Part shown: one piece after another, positions 44,700-57,020 of the stretch | How the letters are laid out: each line of letters opens with the position of its first letter | Numbering within the stretch: the stretch's first letter is position 1 | Assembly: GCA_019095985.1 (NCBI GenBank) | Contig: CM032662.1 | Span: 10,147,636 to 10,211,635, forward strand | Direction: 5' to 3' | From: Streblospio benedicti | Lineage: Eukaryota; Annelida; Polychaeta; Spionida; Spionidae | Length of the DNA: 64,000 bases | The notes under the pieces: model-generated | The model's input: the letters and a program-made list of their open reading frames with translations, nothing else | Told to the model about the DNA's origin: nothing | Databases searched by the model: none | Program-made: the position numbers and the translations under genes

Positions 44700-44830
44700 A
44701 ATGTGCGCAAAATCGAATCACTTCGGTGTCGCATCATACCAAATAGTTGTGTAAAGTTTGAACGAAATCGGGCAAAGCGTAAAAGCTCTAGGTTGTCCGG
44801 AAACAAACATACATACATGCATACAAAAAA
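44700..44830 (+). repeat. Second copy of the 42232 dispersed repeat
   Basis: aatcgaatcacttcggtgtc, tagttgtgtaaagtttgaac and a catacatacatgcatac tail. Ends in an A-run (44826-44835). Confidence 0.6.
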
Positions 44831-44996
44831 AAACGAAACATAAGGCTTTTGCTTCAGCTGCTGAAGCGACGCAAAATGTGAAAGTAGGAAAGTTGGCAAG
44901 CGATAAGCCTCTATGTTTAGTCGGTGACTACGAATGTAGAGAATTACAGAATGTCGTGTCTGCTTGTTCACACCTGACGTTTAATCTCTCAGTGCA

Positions 44997-45190
44997 GTAG
45001 AACGTCCCATTTAATTGACAACACCTCTACAAGAAATGATCAGAAATAGACCACCTCTATAGTAAGACCAGTTATCATGGTCCAGAGTCTCTATAAAGAG
45101 ATCACCCATAGCTACCCATCTATGGAGTCACTTGAGCCTCTTGAGGCATTTGATAGAGACTGTTTTATAGCTTGTATTAAAGCAATGGAG
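44997..45190. mobile_element. Relative of the CAGTAGAAC MITE family
   Basis: It begins cagtagaacgtcccattta and contains gaccacctctatagtaagacc, shared with the two MITEs at 63478 and 63797. Only the left end is clear. Confidence 0.5.
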
Positions 45191-45459
45191 CCAGCTTGCA
45201 TTAAATGTCATTCATGTTAACAAGATCACATCGTGTATACAAATGAATCATAAGCATTGCTGGAGACGTGAAATAATAGTATATGTATAAAATACAGTAA
45301 GCCTGCTGTTGTGGACGGCACAGATTATAGTCTACAACCCACAATATCTCCCTTTTCAGGAACTAAAATAAATCATTATGAACTAAGTATTTTAGATAAA
45401 ACAAAAAAAATTATATATAATCTACATAGAACAGTGACTCATGATTTAAAGAGAAATTG

Positions 45460-45980
45460 ATCATACACTATGCATAGATTATAGTTCTTAAAAGTCTTTT
45501 CCCTGGACAGTGGTACTGATTTCCAGATCTAGCATTATCTTCAAAGTACTGATCGTAGTTAGTACTTGGGTGACTTTGAAATTTGTGTCGATCATCTGCA
45601 TGGCTCTGCTGGTGGGCTTGATGATGCTGCATTGTCAGGTTAAGCATGAGTGGTTGCATTGGTGGTCTCAGAGACTGGCTTTGTGGAAGCTAAAGCTTCT
45701 GGTTGATCAGGAATGTTTCTGGACTCTGTACAATCACGTGTGTGTATCCGATTGCAATGGTATTTACGACCATCCACTTCAACAGTGTGACTGCAACAAC
45801 ACAACCTGGTTTCCAGTTGGTTTCGCGTAGTTGGGGTGGGTTTTGACATTTACTGGTTGGCCAACGATTAGTTTGGGCAAGTCCTTGTCATTTCTATTGT
45901 AATGCTGTTTGCTGGTTTTGCGATGTTTCATATAATCCTGCAGCACGTTACTGATCAATGTAGGTTGTAACATGCTGTCT
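45460..45980 (-). mobile_element. Fossil Ty3/Gypsy-type pol 3' end (integrase C-terminal region)
   Basis: On the - strand HYNRNDKDLPKLIVGQPV followed by VEVDGRKYHCNRIHTRD matches the integrase tail of Ty3/Gypsy elements (KxxYN..xxLPxL..G..V; VE.DGR.YRRNRxHL). It is a short broken remnant; LTRs were not seen. Confidence 0.6.
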
Positions 45981-46002
45981 GTACATGGCATGAAGGAGTG
46001 TT

Positions 46003-46110
46003 GGACCACAAAATATAACCAGTTATGATTTGCGTTAACGCAAAAATATAACCACAGCCCCGAAAATGGACCTGGTGACGCAAAATATAACCACTGACGC
46101 AAATTATACC
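46003..46110. repeat. Short tandem repeat gcaaaatataaccac
   Basis: caaaatataacca, gcaaaaatataaccac, gcaaaatataaccac and gcaaattatacc follow each other at irregular spacing. Confidence 0.75.
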
Positions 46111-46798
46111 CAAGGTGTAGCCAGTCACAAATCTAATCTCGTCAAGTGGTGAGTTCATTCACCAAAATTACCAACTACTCTGTTTTGCAGTTTACATGGC
46201 ACATACTCATATAGAAGAGGGTAGACTCGAGTGCATAATGTCTAAAAATGGTTTAAAATATGTAAGTTGACTGCTGCATTTATGTGGGTTGTGTATTAGT
46301 AAAATATTGGCAACAAATGTGTAGAATGTGAAGCCTTTACATATGCAGGGATGTTGTTTGATCTTAGGGTGAGTGATGGATGAAAATACGAGTTTGTGTT
46401 CTAAGATTTATTCAAGCATTCTCCAACTATATACATACATGCACCTCTTTATATATGGAGCAGAGCCCGAGTCAGTCAGAACCAGTTAAAGGGTATCACA
46501 AGACTATACACAAACTAGTGGAACTGGTTTATAGAACCACTCCTTAACTTGACCTCAAATGGTCTTACATGTATAAAGGTGTGGCCCTGACTAAACTCTA
46601 TATCTTTGACCTTTATGGGATGTCTACAGTAGAACCTTATAATCTAAGGCAGGTCAGGTGTATTGTAGTCAAACGTGGTGTGTGCATTTCTGGTTTTCAA
46701 TATGATGAGACACAGGAATATATGTAGCTCTAATTAAGTTAGTATATAATAACTGTAACCACTGATCACATGTGTACGGTTTAAAAGGCGGTACCTCC

Positions 46799-47278
46799 CT
46801 GCCCTTATAGTGCAGTCAATTTCCATCAAAATCGTTCGGTTAACGATAAAAGCATGAAACTTGGTACATTGATTCTTTACCACCTACCCATCATTTTCAG
46901 GGGTGGTGCCAAAACATCGGACACTTTTTGTTAGCAACTGTTGCAGGGAACAGATTATGCATAGCAACCACCATCTAATAGCATTTACTTTCGTTTATAT
47001 GATCCAATTTTGATATCTAATGACTATAGTTTATACATTTGAAGATTATTGAGATTTATTTATTGTTATTATTGTTATTGTTCCTTGGCAACGGTTGCTA
47101 GGGATCAGAAAACCCATATATAGCAGAACATCACTGGCGACAGTCATCTAGCATTATTTCTTTTCATTTACTTTGTCAATGTTTCATGTTTAATGATCAA
47201 AATGTAATATTCGAAGGATATTGAGATAAATTTAGCTCAAATTTCGGCAATGGCTGCTCGGTAACAGAACAGCTTTAG
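46799..47278 (+). repeat. Dispersed repeat with ~200 bp internal periodicity
   Basis: cagcaactgttgcagggaac-like text (about 46933), ggcaacggttgctagggatc (about 47087) and tttcggcaatggctgctcgg (about 47244) are diverged versions of one unit; atttcttttcatttacttt and tttcgtttatatgat also correspond. No protein. The 47292 insertion lies inside it. Confidence 0.5.
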
Positions 47279-47291
47279 CAAACCTTGAGTA

Positions 47292-47736
47292 TCCTTGAAC
47301 GAGTTCATCGTGTTGGAATACATATATATACATTATTTAGTTCATCTTAACACAACACAAACGCAATTTACCGTTGACAGTTCCGGCAACTACTGTTGCC
47401 ATTTTCAAAACATCTCTGCGCATGTCAAGGTCACTCAGCACGACTTCCGATGCCGAAAATCGGGTCATACACGTGAGAGAGATGAAAGGCCCCCTCGTCT
47501 CGGTTCATGACCTGCTTCTGTCCTCGTATCTTTATCGCCTCCCTGATGGTTCTTGTTCTCCAATCCCCCTCCCTATCCAGTACAATCACTTCCTCCCAGT
47601 CTATCTCATGACTCGGAAGTCGTGCTGAGTGACCTTGACATGCGCAGAGATGTTTTGAAAATGGCAACAGTAGTTGCCGAAACTGTCAACAGTAAATTGT
47701 GTTTGTGTTGTGTTAAGATGAACTAAATAATGTATA
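47292..47736 (-). mobile_element. Penelope-like element fragment between inverted arms
   Basis: Flanked on both sides by the same 13-mer, CAAACCTTGAGTA (47279-47291 and 47737-47749), which marks it as an insertion. Arms 47331-47450 and 47613-47732 are inverted copies of ~120 bp. The middle reads on the - strand SHEIDWEEVIVLDREGDW, TIREAIKIR and NRDEGAFHLSHVYDP, which matches the GIY-YIG endonuclease tail of Penelope-like elements (HxIDW..xxVIDRE..xxxRxxREAIxIR...NRDEG..LS..YDP). The reverse transcriptase is absent. An old fragment. Confidence 0.7.
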
Positions 47737-48021
47737 CAAACCTTGAGTAGTTTACGAAGGTGTATATAAACGTCTGTGTGAGTGTTTTTACATGATAAAC
47801 ACTTAGACATATATATAATGCGTTTTATTCACAAGTTTAAAAACAACAACAAATAACTTATTACTACAATAATGAGAGTTTTTCAATGCCCACTACGTAT
47901 TCAACTATACACATAAAGAGTCTTTAGATATTTGCACACTCTACCTTACAGGTGCAAAATATTGTGCAATTGAGCTGTTCCTTTGCATAGTAGCATTCTA
48001 GTCTATTCGGTACATCGACTA

Positions 48022-50123
48022 CTACAGCGGCATTTTAAGAGTTCTGGACACGATGTACTGGTTTGTGGAAGATCTGACCAGAGTGGCTTCCAATTCTCTG
48101 GAGGTCCACCCCCAATCAGCTGGAGAAAGTAATCTGCGATATGCAGTTGCAAGATTCCCCCAGTAATGGCCACATTGTAGTGTCGCTCTCCTTATATGTT
48201 GTTTCAGCGCAGCTTGAGTGGGAGGAAGCACAGACTTTTCTTTGCCTTTCCTCGTGAAGAATAGCCTTCTAACCTCATTGATAGAAATGCTTGTTAACGT
48301 CCTATCATATAATCAGGTTACAAATTTCTCCAGTATATATTCAATTTCTGTTGGGATTACACTTGGTGCACTGTGTAGCAAGAATAATGCATCAGTAATC
48401 TCCTCGTCATTAATCTCTCAGATTTTCCACGCTGTCGTTTTTCCTATGCGTGCAAACTGTGAGACAGTATCACACCCTGTGAACGCATGAAACATTGGAA
48501 GACAATCATGGAGATTTTCAGGACCTAATGCAGCACAGATTTCATGAGCTGCAACATATCTAAGATCTTTGCCTGTGCCAAAGGCAATCCACAGTTTCAA
48601 TTCTGATGCTTGAATATGTTCGGTAACTGCTACAGCAAGTACCAGAACATCAGTGTCAACAGAGTGCACTATCAACTGCGTAAATCCCTTTCTGAAAGCA
48701 TCAGCACCGTGAACCATCATTCTAGAATCTGCTTCTTTATGGTTAGAAGGAGCAATACCAGATGTGTCTATCTGAGGAACACAGATTACACCTTTCACCA
48801 TCTGTTAGAGTCAGAATCTCTTCTTTAGATGCGCTTTCTCTCATCTTACCATTGAGAAAAGAGAATAACTCCACTTTGTTGCTATCTAGGCACACAGGAA
48901 CTTTTGCTAGTTATTTGGTGAGGGGCTTAAGACAAGAACGCGTCTTTTTTGGCCTGTACCTCTTACATATCTGCCCTTTTATTTCAAGATGTTCTCAAAG
49001 TATTGGTCCCATACAACATCCACTCCTTGACCATCACTTCGTTCTTTTTTAATGTGGCATTCCATCGGTTTTAACATGTTTTCTAACACGGCTCCATCCA
49101 TTATCACCACCTCTGCTTTGGGCTTCACGCTGGAGTTGCTCACATGCTGTTCAAGACAGCTCATGAGCTCAGACTTCTTCCCAAGCCGCACGCAGCTCTC
49201 CATATGTAGAAAGTGATGGCGGAAATGGATGATTTTCATGGCTGAAAATGTCTCCAAATTACCATCTCTTCTTTGGCAAGATATGTTTAGTCTTGAAAAT
49301 AAAAATGATTCACTTTTCAGCAAACTAATTTTCTCTCCTTTATTACGCGACCTTTTTGACTGCTCATTCCAGAGCACTACCTGCTTTCTGGGTATTGGAG
49401 CAGTGATAGCTTTCTTAGTGTTCACCAATCGCTCTTTTACAAACAGGTTATATTGGTCTTGGCCTTTTTTGTATTGTGTGAAGACATTCGATAGCTTTGT
49501 CGCCCATGATATCCTTGGAATGTATTCTCAACAGGTATTTACTTTCTTCTTCAAAAGGACTTCCCATCCCTTCCAAAGTAGTGACCAATGCATTTACTTG
49601 TTTAAATTACAAACAATTTTTGACTTGCCTTTGTTCTCGATGATTTGTTATTGGCGTCTTATCTTTTTCAACCATTGTTGTCGCGAACTCAGAAACTACT
49701 CTGATCAATTCTGAGCCAGATACTGCCCATTTCAACATCGCATCAAAATCCTGAGTAAGACCAATTATACCACCCACTTCCTTCATCACGGGATTGTTTT
49801 GTTCATGAGCATGATCAATAGAAATATGTGAAAATCTTCTATTTGTTGTGTTTTTCACAATTAGTCATCATGACACTCTTTTCATCTCGATCATTCTCAT
49901 ATCCCTGTTGTAACAGCATGCCTACATCTTCATTGAACGCCATGAAGACATCTCTCCCCTCTTTGTAGCTATTCATTCCTGGGAGATGCTGAAGTATGCG
50001 ATCTTTTAAATGCGTACTATTTACCCGAGAACTAGGATCTACGTCAAGTTGACATAGTCTCTTGGTGTATAGATGGGTAAGATCAGCCAATTTAAAAACC
50101 TTTACAGTATTGTTCTCCCTCAT
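48022..50123 (-). pseudogene. Same uncharacterised protein family, N-terminal and C-terminal portions
   Basis: On the - strand, from right to left: LTHLYTKRLCQLDVDPSSR and STHLKDRILQHLPGM; GRDVFMAFNEDVGMLLQQ; then RRFSHISIDHAHEQNNPVMK and GLTQDFDAMLKWAVSGSE; LFSRLNISCQRRDGNLETF; KKSELMSCLEQHV; HKEADSRMMVHGADAF; SVDTDVLVLAVAV; WIAFGTGKDLRYVAAHEI; HAFTGCDTVSQFARIGKT; and LPPTQAALKQHIRRATLQ. The order is the family order from memory, but the middle (present at 36187-37395) is missing here. EADxRM and DTDVLVLAV resemble the acidic motifs of PIN/FEN-like nucleases. The frame is broken several times. No flanking inverted repeats were found. Confidence 0.65.
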
Positions 50124-50269
50124 TTCTTGTAAGTATGAAATTAATTCAGCTAATATAATGCCTTTTCATGCCTCTTCAGATGATGTCTTTTGTCATAGGA
50201 AATCATATTCACTGTGCGGCGATCGACGTAACTCCAGAGTTACGGTAGTCAATGACTATGCATAGCGAG

Positions 50270-53200
50270 GAGCGGATTTTTTTCATTTTTAATGGTGTTT
50301 TTTAAAACATAGGTTTATTTGCAACATCATGACTTTTAGCCTTTCACCTAACCCTTAGCTTTCACCTTAACCCTTAACCTCTACTAATAGACTAGAACCG
50401 CCGTCTCGCCTCACAACCACGTGATTACTAACAGATGTGCAATCTAAGCTTCCCATTTTAAGCCTTGTTTCAGTAGTATACACACGTTTATTTTTTTCTG
50501 TGTTTTCTAAATGAATATTCTCTTTTCAATTATTCACTTGGATGTTGTAAGCTTATGCTAGAGATAGTGCCTGTTTATATGGATTATGCGATTAGTGACT
50601 CATTCGATTGGTGAATCATTGATGGACAGTTAATGTGTTTAAGGAGGAAGCATACAACTTTAAAAACATTTAATTAATTCACACTGTTCATGTGGATTTG
50701 TATCACTCTCGAGGGGTCATCCTTGACTCTGGTCTTACATCATTATGTGCTTTGTATTGTGACCCAATATTTGTGTGTGTACTAACAGATGAGTTACACT
50801 ACTGCTCATAGGCTACAGTTGATTTGCTTTCAAGATTATTTGATTTGGTGACTCGCTTGGACATAATGGAGGTTACTTTGAACATTATCAACATAAAGGT
50901 TACATGGACTGGCTTGTTAATGCTCTATATGGTTATGTTATACAACAATTATGAATATCGTTGAACATTTTTAACTTCATAGTAAGTTTTCCTGCTCTAC
51001 GCTTAGAATGCACCTCCCAGTGTATTATTTAGGTCATCTACAGTCGAGAAATACCTATATTTCGTCTGCTAGAACGCAGTAGTAATGCTCCTGGCACTGT
51101 GGTACTAGTTCCTTGCTTGCACAGGCAGCTTAGTTGGTTTTACCACTCTGAGGGAACCATTCTGTTGCGGTTTTATTCTGTATGTTGCCTTGCTACTGCT
51201 GGTGGGAGTGAAGGGCTGCATGCTGCATTCTTCAGATGAGTATATTATGGGTTTTAGTTGTGAAAAAATGCGGTCCAAGCATTTCGATTATATATTTTTA
51301 AATGGTTTGGATAATAGTCCAAACCCGGGAGTCCAATTCCAGGTTAATAATTCCATGTATGTATAATGTATACTTCCAATAATTCAAATATATGTTCGTT
51401 TTGGAGTTTTTATTGATGTGCTTGTGACTCCTACCGTGTCCATGCATCAATGTCATTGAGGTGTAGTTTTTGATTGAGAATGTGGATTTGCATTTCAGCA
51501 TGGCAGTTTTTACCCAGCAGGCTGATCATATACGTATGCAGTGGCCTGGTGATCCATAATGCATCCTCCACTACACCACATCAAGATTTCTTCAAGAAGA
51601 CCACATGCTCATCCATAATGCACCCGGATTGGATGGAACAGTTTTCTCTGCTATTAAACTGGCTGGCAGGGGATAGGATAACTTGTTGCATTGTGGTTCA
51701 TACTTCACAGAGATCTATTTTACGCTGCCATAGAATGTGGCAGCCTTACTATATCTACCAGCAGGCTAATAGCTCATTTTCTGTGGTACTTCTATAGACT
51801 AGCAACAGTGCCAACTTGATTTAACGTCAGCGACAAACCAACATTAAATATTAGCTGGCACATCAACTGTTAAGTTCCTTTTCACGAGGAATACATATAG
51901 TTCTCGGAGCTCAAGTGTGGTGATTAATGACTGAACTTGTTTGGCTTCTATTATGGATTGGATTGGCTGAGAATGCCCGAATCTGCTAGCATCTCCGTAC
52001 TTTTGGACAGGAGCTTATTTTCAAAGTTATGCATTGAATTTATATATATCGTAATTGCATAGTTTTAAACTCTAATGGTTTATTATATTAAGGTATACAT
52101 ATATAATGTATGTTCCCGTCACATAGTTTGTATATCTCCTATGCCTTCGGTTTGGGTTTTGTAATTAAAGGCTCACCACCATGGTGATAAAATCAGCTGG
52201 TGTTTAGTGTATGTATTTTGTTCAGTTAACTTAACAGTAACTTTTTTTTGTCTCTTATCGTGCTCTATTTCTTTCAGTACCATTTGTTTATGTTTAGCTG
52301 GAGTATGTCCCGGGTTTTGTAACCGTTGTTTGGTTCTCTTTATCAATTTATTTAACATAATATTTATTTCATCAAAAAATGTTTGAATATAATGGTGTTT
52401 GGATTATGGTCCTCTGGTTAACGAGTCATTGTTCATTATGTAACTTCACATAACTAGTGGTATGCACATTGTTGGATATTTAATTTCAATGTCAGTTCAC
52501 CACACACATCTTACTTGTCATGTATTCCAATTGCTTTTTATGTACCTGCTTGTCAATTCTACACTGGTGTATGTATAAGTGCAGTTATGGGTAGTATGTA
52601 CTCATGTCAGCTACTTCTGGTTTAGCATGCTTTTCCCCTATTTTTTCCCAATGGGTTTTATAGGGGTTTTTACCGCAGCAAACTAGGTGGCTGAAGGGTG
52701 AGATGTCAGTTATAATATTTATGTCTAGATTTTTTACTCTTTACGTTATATACTCACAATATTAGTTTTGTAGGCTCTTTATTCTAGTAGTTTTTATCTA
52801 ATCTTGATCTTGTCATCCAATCAATATTATCATTACTTTCAGGAAGGCTTTTCTGCTGTCGTCTCAGGGGAACTTCATGCCCTGAGGGTTTTTTATAGTG
52901 CCGAAGAACTGGGCTTATGGGTTTTTTCTCATTGGATTGAGTTTTCGTTTCAAATGCATTAAACTTTTGTTTAAAATTCTATGCAATGTTCATTGTAATG
53001 TATGGGGGAATACAGTTATCTTATTTGGTGATTCTTAAGTTTTAATTCACTCATTTGAATGGCTACCAGTTTCAGTAACTGTCGGTTCATGTTATATCTG
53101 CGTGGGGAGGTGGAAAAGCCAGTGGGTTTTGTATTTTTAGCCCCATCCTCTACACTTTTTCGTTTATTTTTTCAACCTGATCTTATGGTACTCATTTATG

Positions 53201-53620
53201 TGTAATTCAGTAAATTCACCTATATTATTTGTCTGTTTATCATTTCACATTTTGTGGTATGGGTTTTAATCTAGTGTGCTACTTTTTCCTGGTCTTGCAT
53301 GTTGTGACCTCAATTTGGTCACGTTGGTTGGCAGGGTTTTAAATACTGCCATCTTTGGGTTGTATATGAGGCGCTGCAGTATACAGGGTGGTTGGGTTTG
53401 TTGGTTTTCATTTAGTTGTGGTTTTTGTCAGTGTCCTTGAGTTTGTATTGTGTTTGTTTCATTGTTTTTTTTTGGTTTTTTTGGTTGAGTGTTTTTTTTT
53501 TTGTTTTTGCCTTTTTTTTGCTTTTTTGGGGGGCATTCTGCAACTAGTTTTCACCATGTGGTTTGAGTTTTTCGTTTGGTTCGGCCGGGTTTAAAATACT
53601 GCCGTCTTGGGTTGTGTTTA
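50270..53620. other. No gene recognised; T/G-rich on the + strand
   Basis: Long AT-rich stretch with (50335-50400) a few ccttaaccct-like words, a G/T-rich run (53388-53530), and a ~40 bp block around ttaaaatactgccgtcttgg at 53332-53372 repeated at 53581-53620. The part near 52620-52690 resembles 38418-38500. It may be mobile-element debris, but no protein domain was identified. Confidence 0.4.
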
Positions 53621-53720
53621 NNNNNNNNNNNNNNNNNNNNNNNNNNNNNNNNNNNNNNNNNNNNNNNNNNNNNNNNNNNNNNNNNNNNNNNNNNNNNNNN
53701 NNNNNNNNNNNNNNNNNNNN
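53621..53720. other. Assembly gap (100 N)
   Basis: Exactly 100 N, placed directly after the second copy of the 53332 repeat, which suggests a collapsed repeat. Confidence 0.99.
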
Positions 53721-54335
53721 AAATTTCTCGTTCAAAGTGGCATAACTGCTATAAAGATTGTAGAATATAATATCCTGCTAATAAGAAGCACAAAATTTCT
53801 AAATTCAAAAGATGCATAACTACCATAGATGCATATGTTAGCTACTCACTGCTAAAAGTCTCGAAAAAAATCACCCCTCCGATAGATGAGATAAAGTAAT
53901 TAAAAAAGAAATATGATATTTGTACATAATGTACACTTTACTTTTTAGTCACAAATTAAATGGGGGAATCAATATTCTATAACCACAAACTCCAGACACA
54001 TCGGCTCCAACCCCACATTTCTTGGTAATGGATGATGATCAATAATCAGCCAATATATAGATAGTGACATTCCAGTGTATTATAATAGACTGAGGAGAAC
54101 ATTGTGACTAAAACAGCTTTTTTAAATATTATAGTAGCAACCATAGTTTTCAATAAATCTTAATATGAAACAGTCACTTTTGCACAATACCATAATGAAC
54201 TATTATACATAGTTTCCTACAAATCCATAAAGTAGTTTTTGAGGAGAAGATTTTCTAAAGAATTGTTTACACAAATGGATCTACAGACGCCAGTGATGGC
54301 AAAGCTCACATGGCCTTAAGGCCAGCAGGTGAAGG
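53721..54335. other. No gene recognised
   Basis: AT-rich sequence between the gap and tyrosine-recombinase copy C; no feature identified. Confidence 0.4.
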
Positions 54336-57010
54336 CTAAAAATAAAGAGTGAGTAAGTGAAAGTGATGTCTACGTTTATTTTTTAAAAAGTTGGGGTACA
54401 AAAGAGGACAAAAAAAACAACCAAGACATAATTCCAACTCACATAATATGCAATGACCACCATGACAAGGCAAGAAAAACGTTTTACACTGTAAAAAGTA
54501 AACCGAAACCAACTTTACATGAAAACAAATAAATTCCCTACTAAGTAGAGACCAATTCTATAAATGAAAACATTAATAGCTAAGTTTACAAGTTAAGTAC
54601 TGACAACAAAAGATTTGCTGCAAAGTGCAGATAAACAGTAACAATGGTGGGTTTACAGCTTCACCTAAATCACATACATTACAAAGATAGCTGGTTAACC
54701 TGAATATAATTTTGAAAATCATAGAATTCCAACAACCCATACGCTGGATAACTACCCCTGCAGTGACATTTTGCAAGGCTAGTGTTGCAGCCCCAACTCT
54801 AACTATGCGGTTTGTAAATTGATTAACTTAACTGGCGCATGTCCAAAGTGGCCATAAAAAACGATGAAAAGCATTAACTGTCACTGGGATCAAATTAAGA
54901 TAAGCGAAAAAAGGCCCATGCTGCGAGCCTCCAATCTTAAGGTAGGAGGTTAAAGCCGCCACTGGACATGCTGCAGACCTGCTCTAATAACAACACTATA
55001 GGTGGACCCGCATCATCTTTTAATGTGTAAAAAACAAGTGAAGTTCCTGATGTAACATATCCAACTGATGAAACTGAATATTATTGGGTGACACCGTCAC
55101 CTCACCCACACGTAGAAAACCATGAAACATGCGGCAAAACATGGCTAAAAACATGTCCGCCTCGTACGCAGAGGAGCACACTTTGGGTAGAGCTGATTCC
55201 AACCGTTCTAAGATACAAGTACATGCCATATTCATTTTGTTGTTAGTATTACATCTTTCTTTATTTTACACAATATGCTTTCTGTTTTGCCTAAAAGTAA
55301 CAATACCTTATTTTCCTCTAATGATACACTGATTTATTCAAATTTGTTATTATGAATAACAAAAACCGTTCAATTCGGTTAAGCTTATCCAGCATTTAGC
55401 AGCTTTACCATAGTATAAAAGGAAAACATAAGTACAAATAATTTCATATTTCCATTATAACATACTTGTTAAATCAAAATTCACTGCCATGTTTGACAAT
55501 ATTTGTTGCATAAAAATGTAAGGAATACAAAAACACTTAAAAATCCTATTTTCAGATAAACTAATCTCATATAGAAACCACCGCGCAATTTCCTAACTAT
55601 CACTTCCATAGGAATGATCCATGTAGATCTAAAAACATTTCAGATTGAATAAACATACATAAGTGATACAAACAACATAAATTACACCCATCAAAGGAAC
55701 TACAAATTAATAAATAATAATAATAAAGTTCATTTATAATGCGCCACCATCCACATAATGATCTAGGGCGGGAACAATAATAATCATAATAGTAAAAGAA
55801 CATGACTTAGCTGATACCTGAGAATATAAAAGGTTTCCCCTAAGAATACATTAAACCGACATTTTTTGTAAATAATTCTAAAGGTTAAAACGCTTAACAA
55901 ATCCTATCCTTACTTCTAAAATAACAAGTCCAGAAAATACACTCACTCCGTTGTACAGAAAGTAAACCAAAGTTTAATGTATAAAGTACTGTTTCCTCAA
56001 CATGCTGTCAGAAGTGTGTGATAGAGCCAACGGTAAAAAAGATACTGGCTGCTGAAGTGGAAGGAACCACCAGAGATCTCTGGCTGCCAGTGCGAAGGTG
56101 ATGAGTTGCAACTGATCCTTTAGCTCATAAACTACTGCATAGAAAGTGATGCTCACAAAGCCCTCGTAGCTCGGCAACTTAAGTTCCTCCTCCACTGCTG
56201 AAGATGTAGCCGCTGCTGGCACATCTTAGCCCTCAAAGCAGTCTCTTGACCCGTGTTGAAGCTTTGCCCCTGGAACTATCACTGGCCTTGGGACCCATCC
56301 TGAAAACAAAGCTCAACGCAGCAATCACCATAATAATTGTTGTAATACTTAATAGATAAGACACCCACAAACACCACTTAATGTGACGCCAAAATACAAA
56401 GGCAAGTGGTGAGGCACAAAACCCACTCAACATTGAGAATAGATCACCCTGAAAACCCTCCCCAATATGAAAGAAAACGGGAAATGGTTAACATATTAGG
56501 GTAAGGCACATTCTCACTGAGGATTGAGAACATAGCACCACAAACAATAACTCCAGAAAGACAGGTAAGTGCTAATTTTGCAGTGGGACAGCCAAACAAC
56601 TGAGTAATAGGATGCCCAAATGGTACAAAAATGACTAATAATAAAGCCCCACACGGGGCGGCCAAACCCACAGAACATTGGGATGACAAATAAAGTATAC
56701 AACTACACTACTAGTAGTAAAGCCCCATTGGTATTGGGGGAATCAAACCCACTCAACATTGGGATGACAAATAAAGTATACAAAAATAGCTACTAGTAAT
56801 AAAGCCAGCGCGCCAAACCCACTAACATTGGGATGACAAATATAGTATACAAATTGCACTACTAGTAATAAAGCCCCATTGGTATTGGGGGAATCAAACC
56901 CACTGATAAATGGGATGACAAAATAAAGTATGCAAAAAGCCCCATGGTAATAAAGCCCCATTGGTATTGGGGAATCAAACCCACTAAATTGGGATGACAA
57001 ATAAAGTATA
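54336..57010 (-). mobile_element. Fossil tyrosine-recombinase element, copy C
   Basis: Full-length reverse-complement counterpart of copy A: 54336-54390 matches 35885-35945, the recombinase-like MFCRMFHGFLRVGEVTVS lies near 55150, the ARDLWWFLPLQQPVSFLPLA region near 56100, the short basic frame near 56300, and the unit array at 56640-57010. Broken, but closer to copy B than to A. Crypton-like or DIRS/Ngaro-related. Confidence 0.6.
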
Positions 57011-57020
57011 CAAAATAAAG

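Noticed and set aside
53544-53819. Several short frames through the N gap at 53621-53720
   Set aside because: Open only because of N codons.
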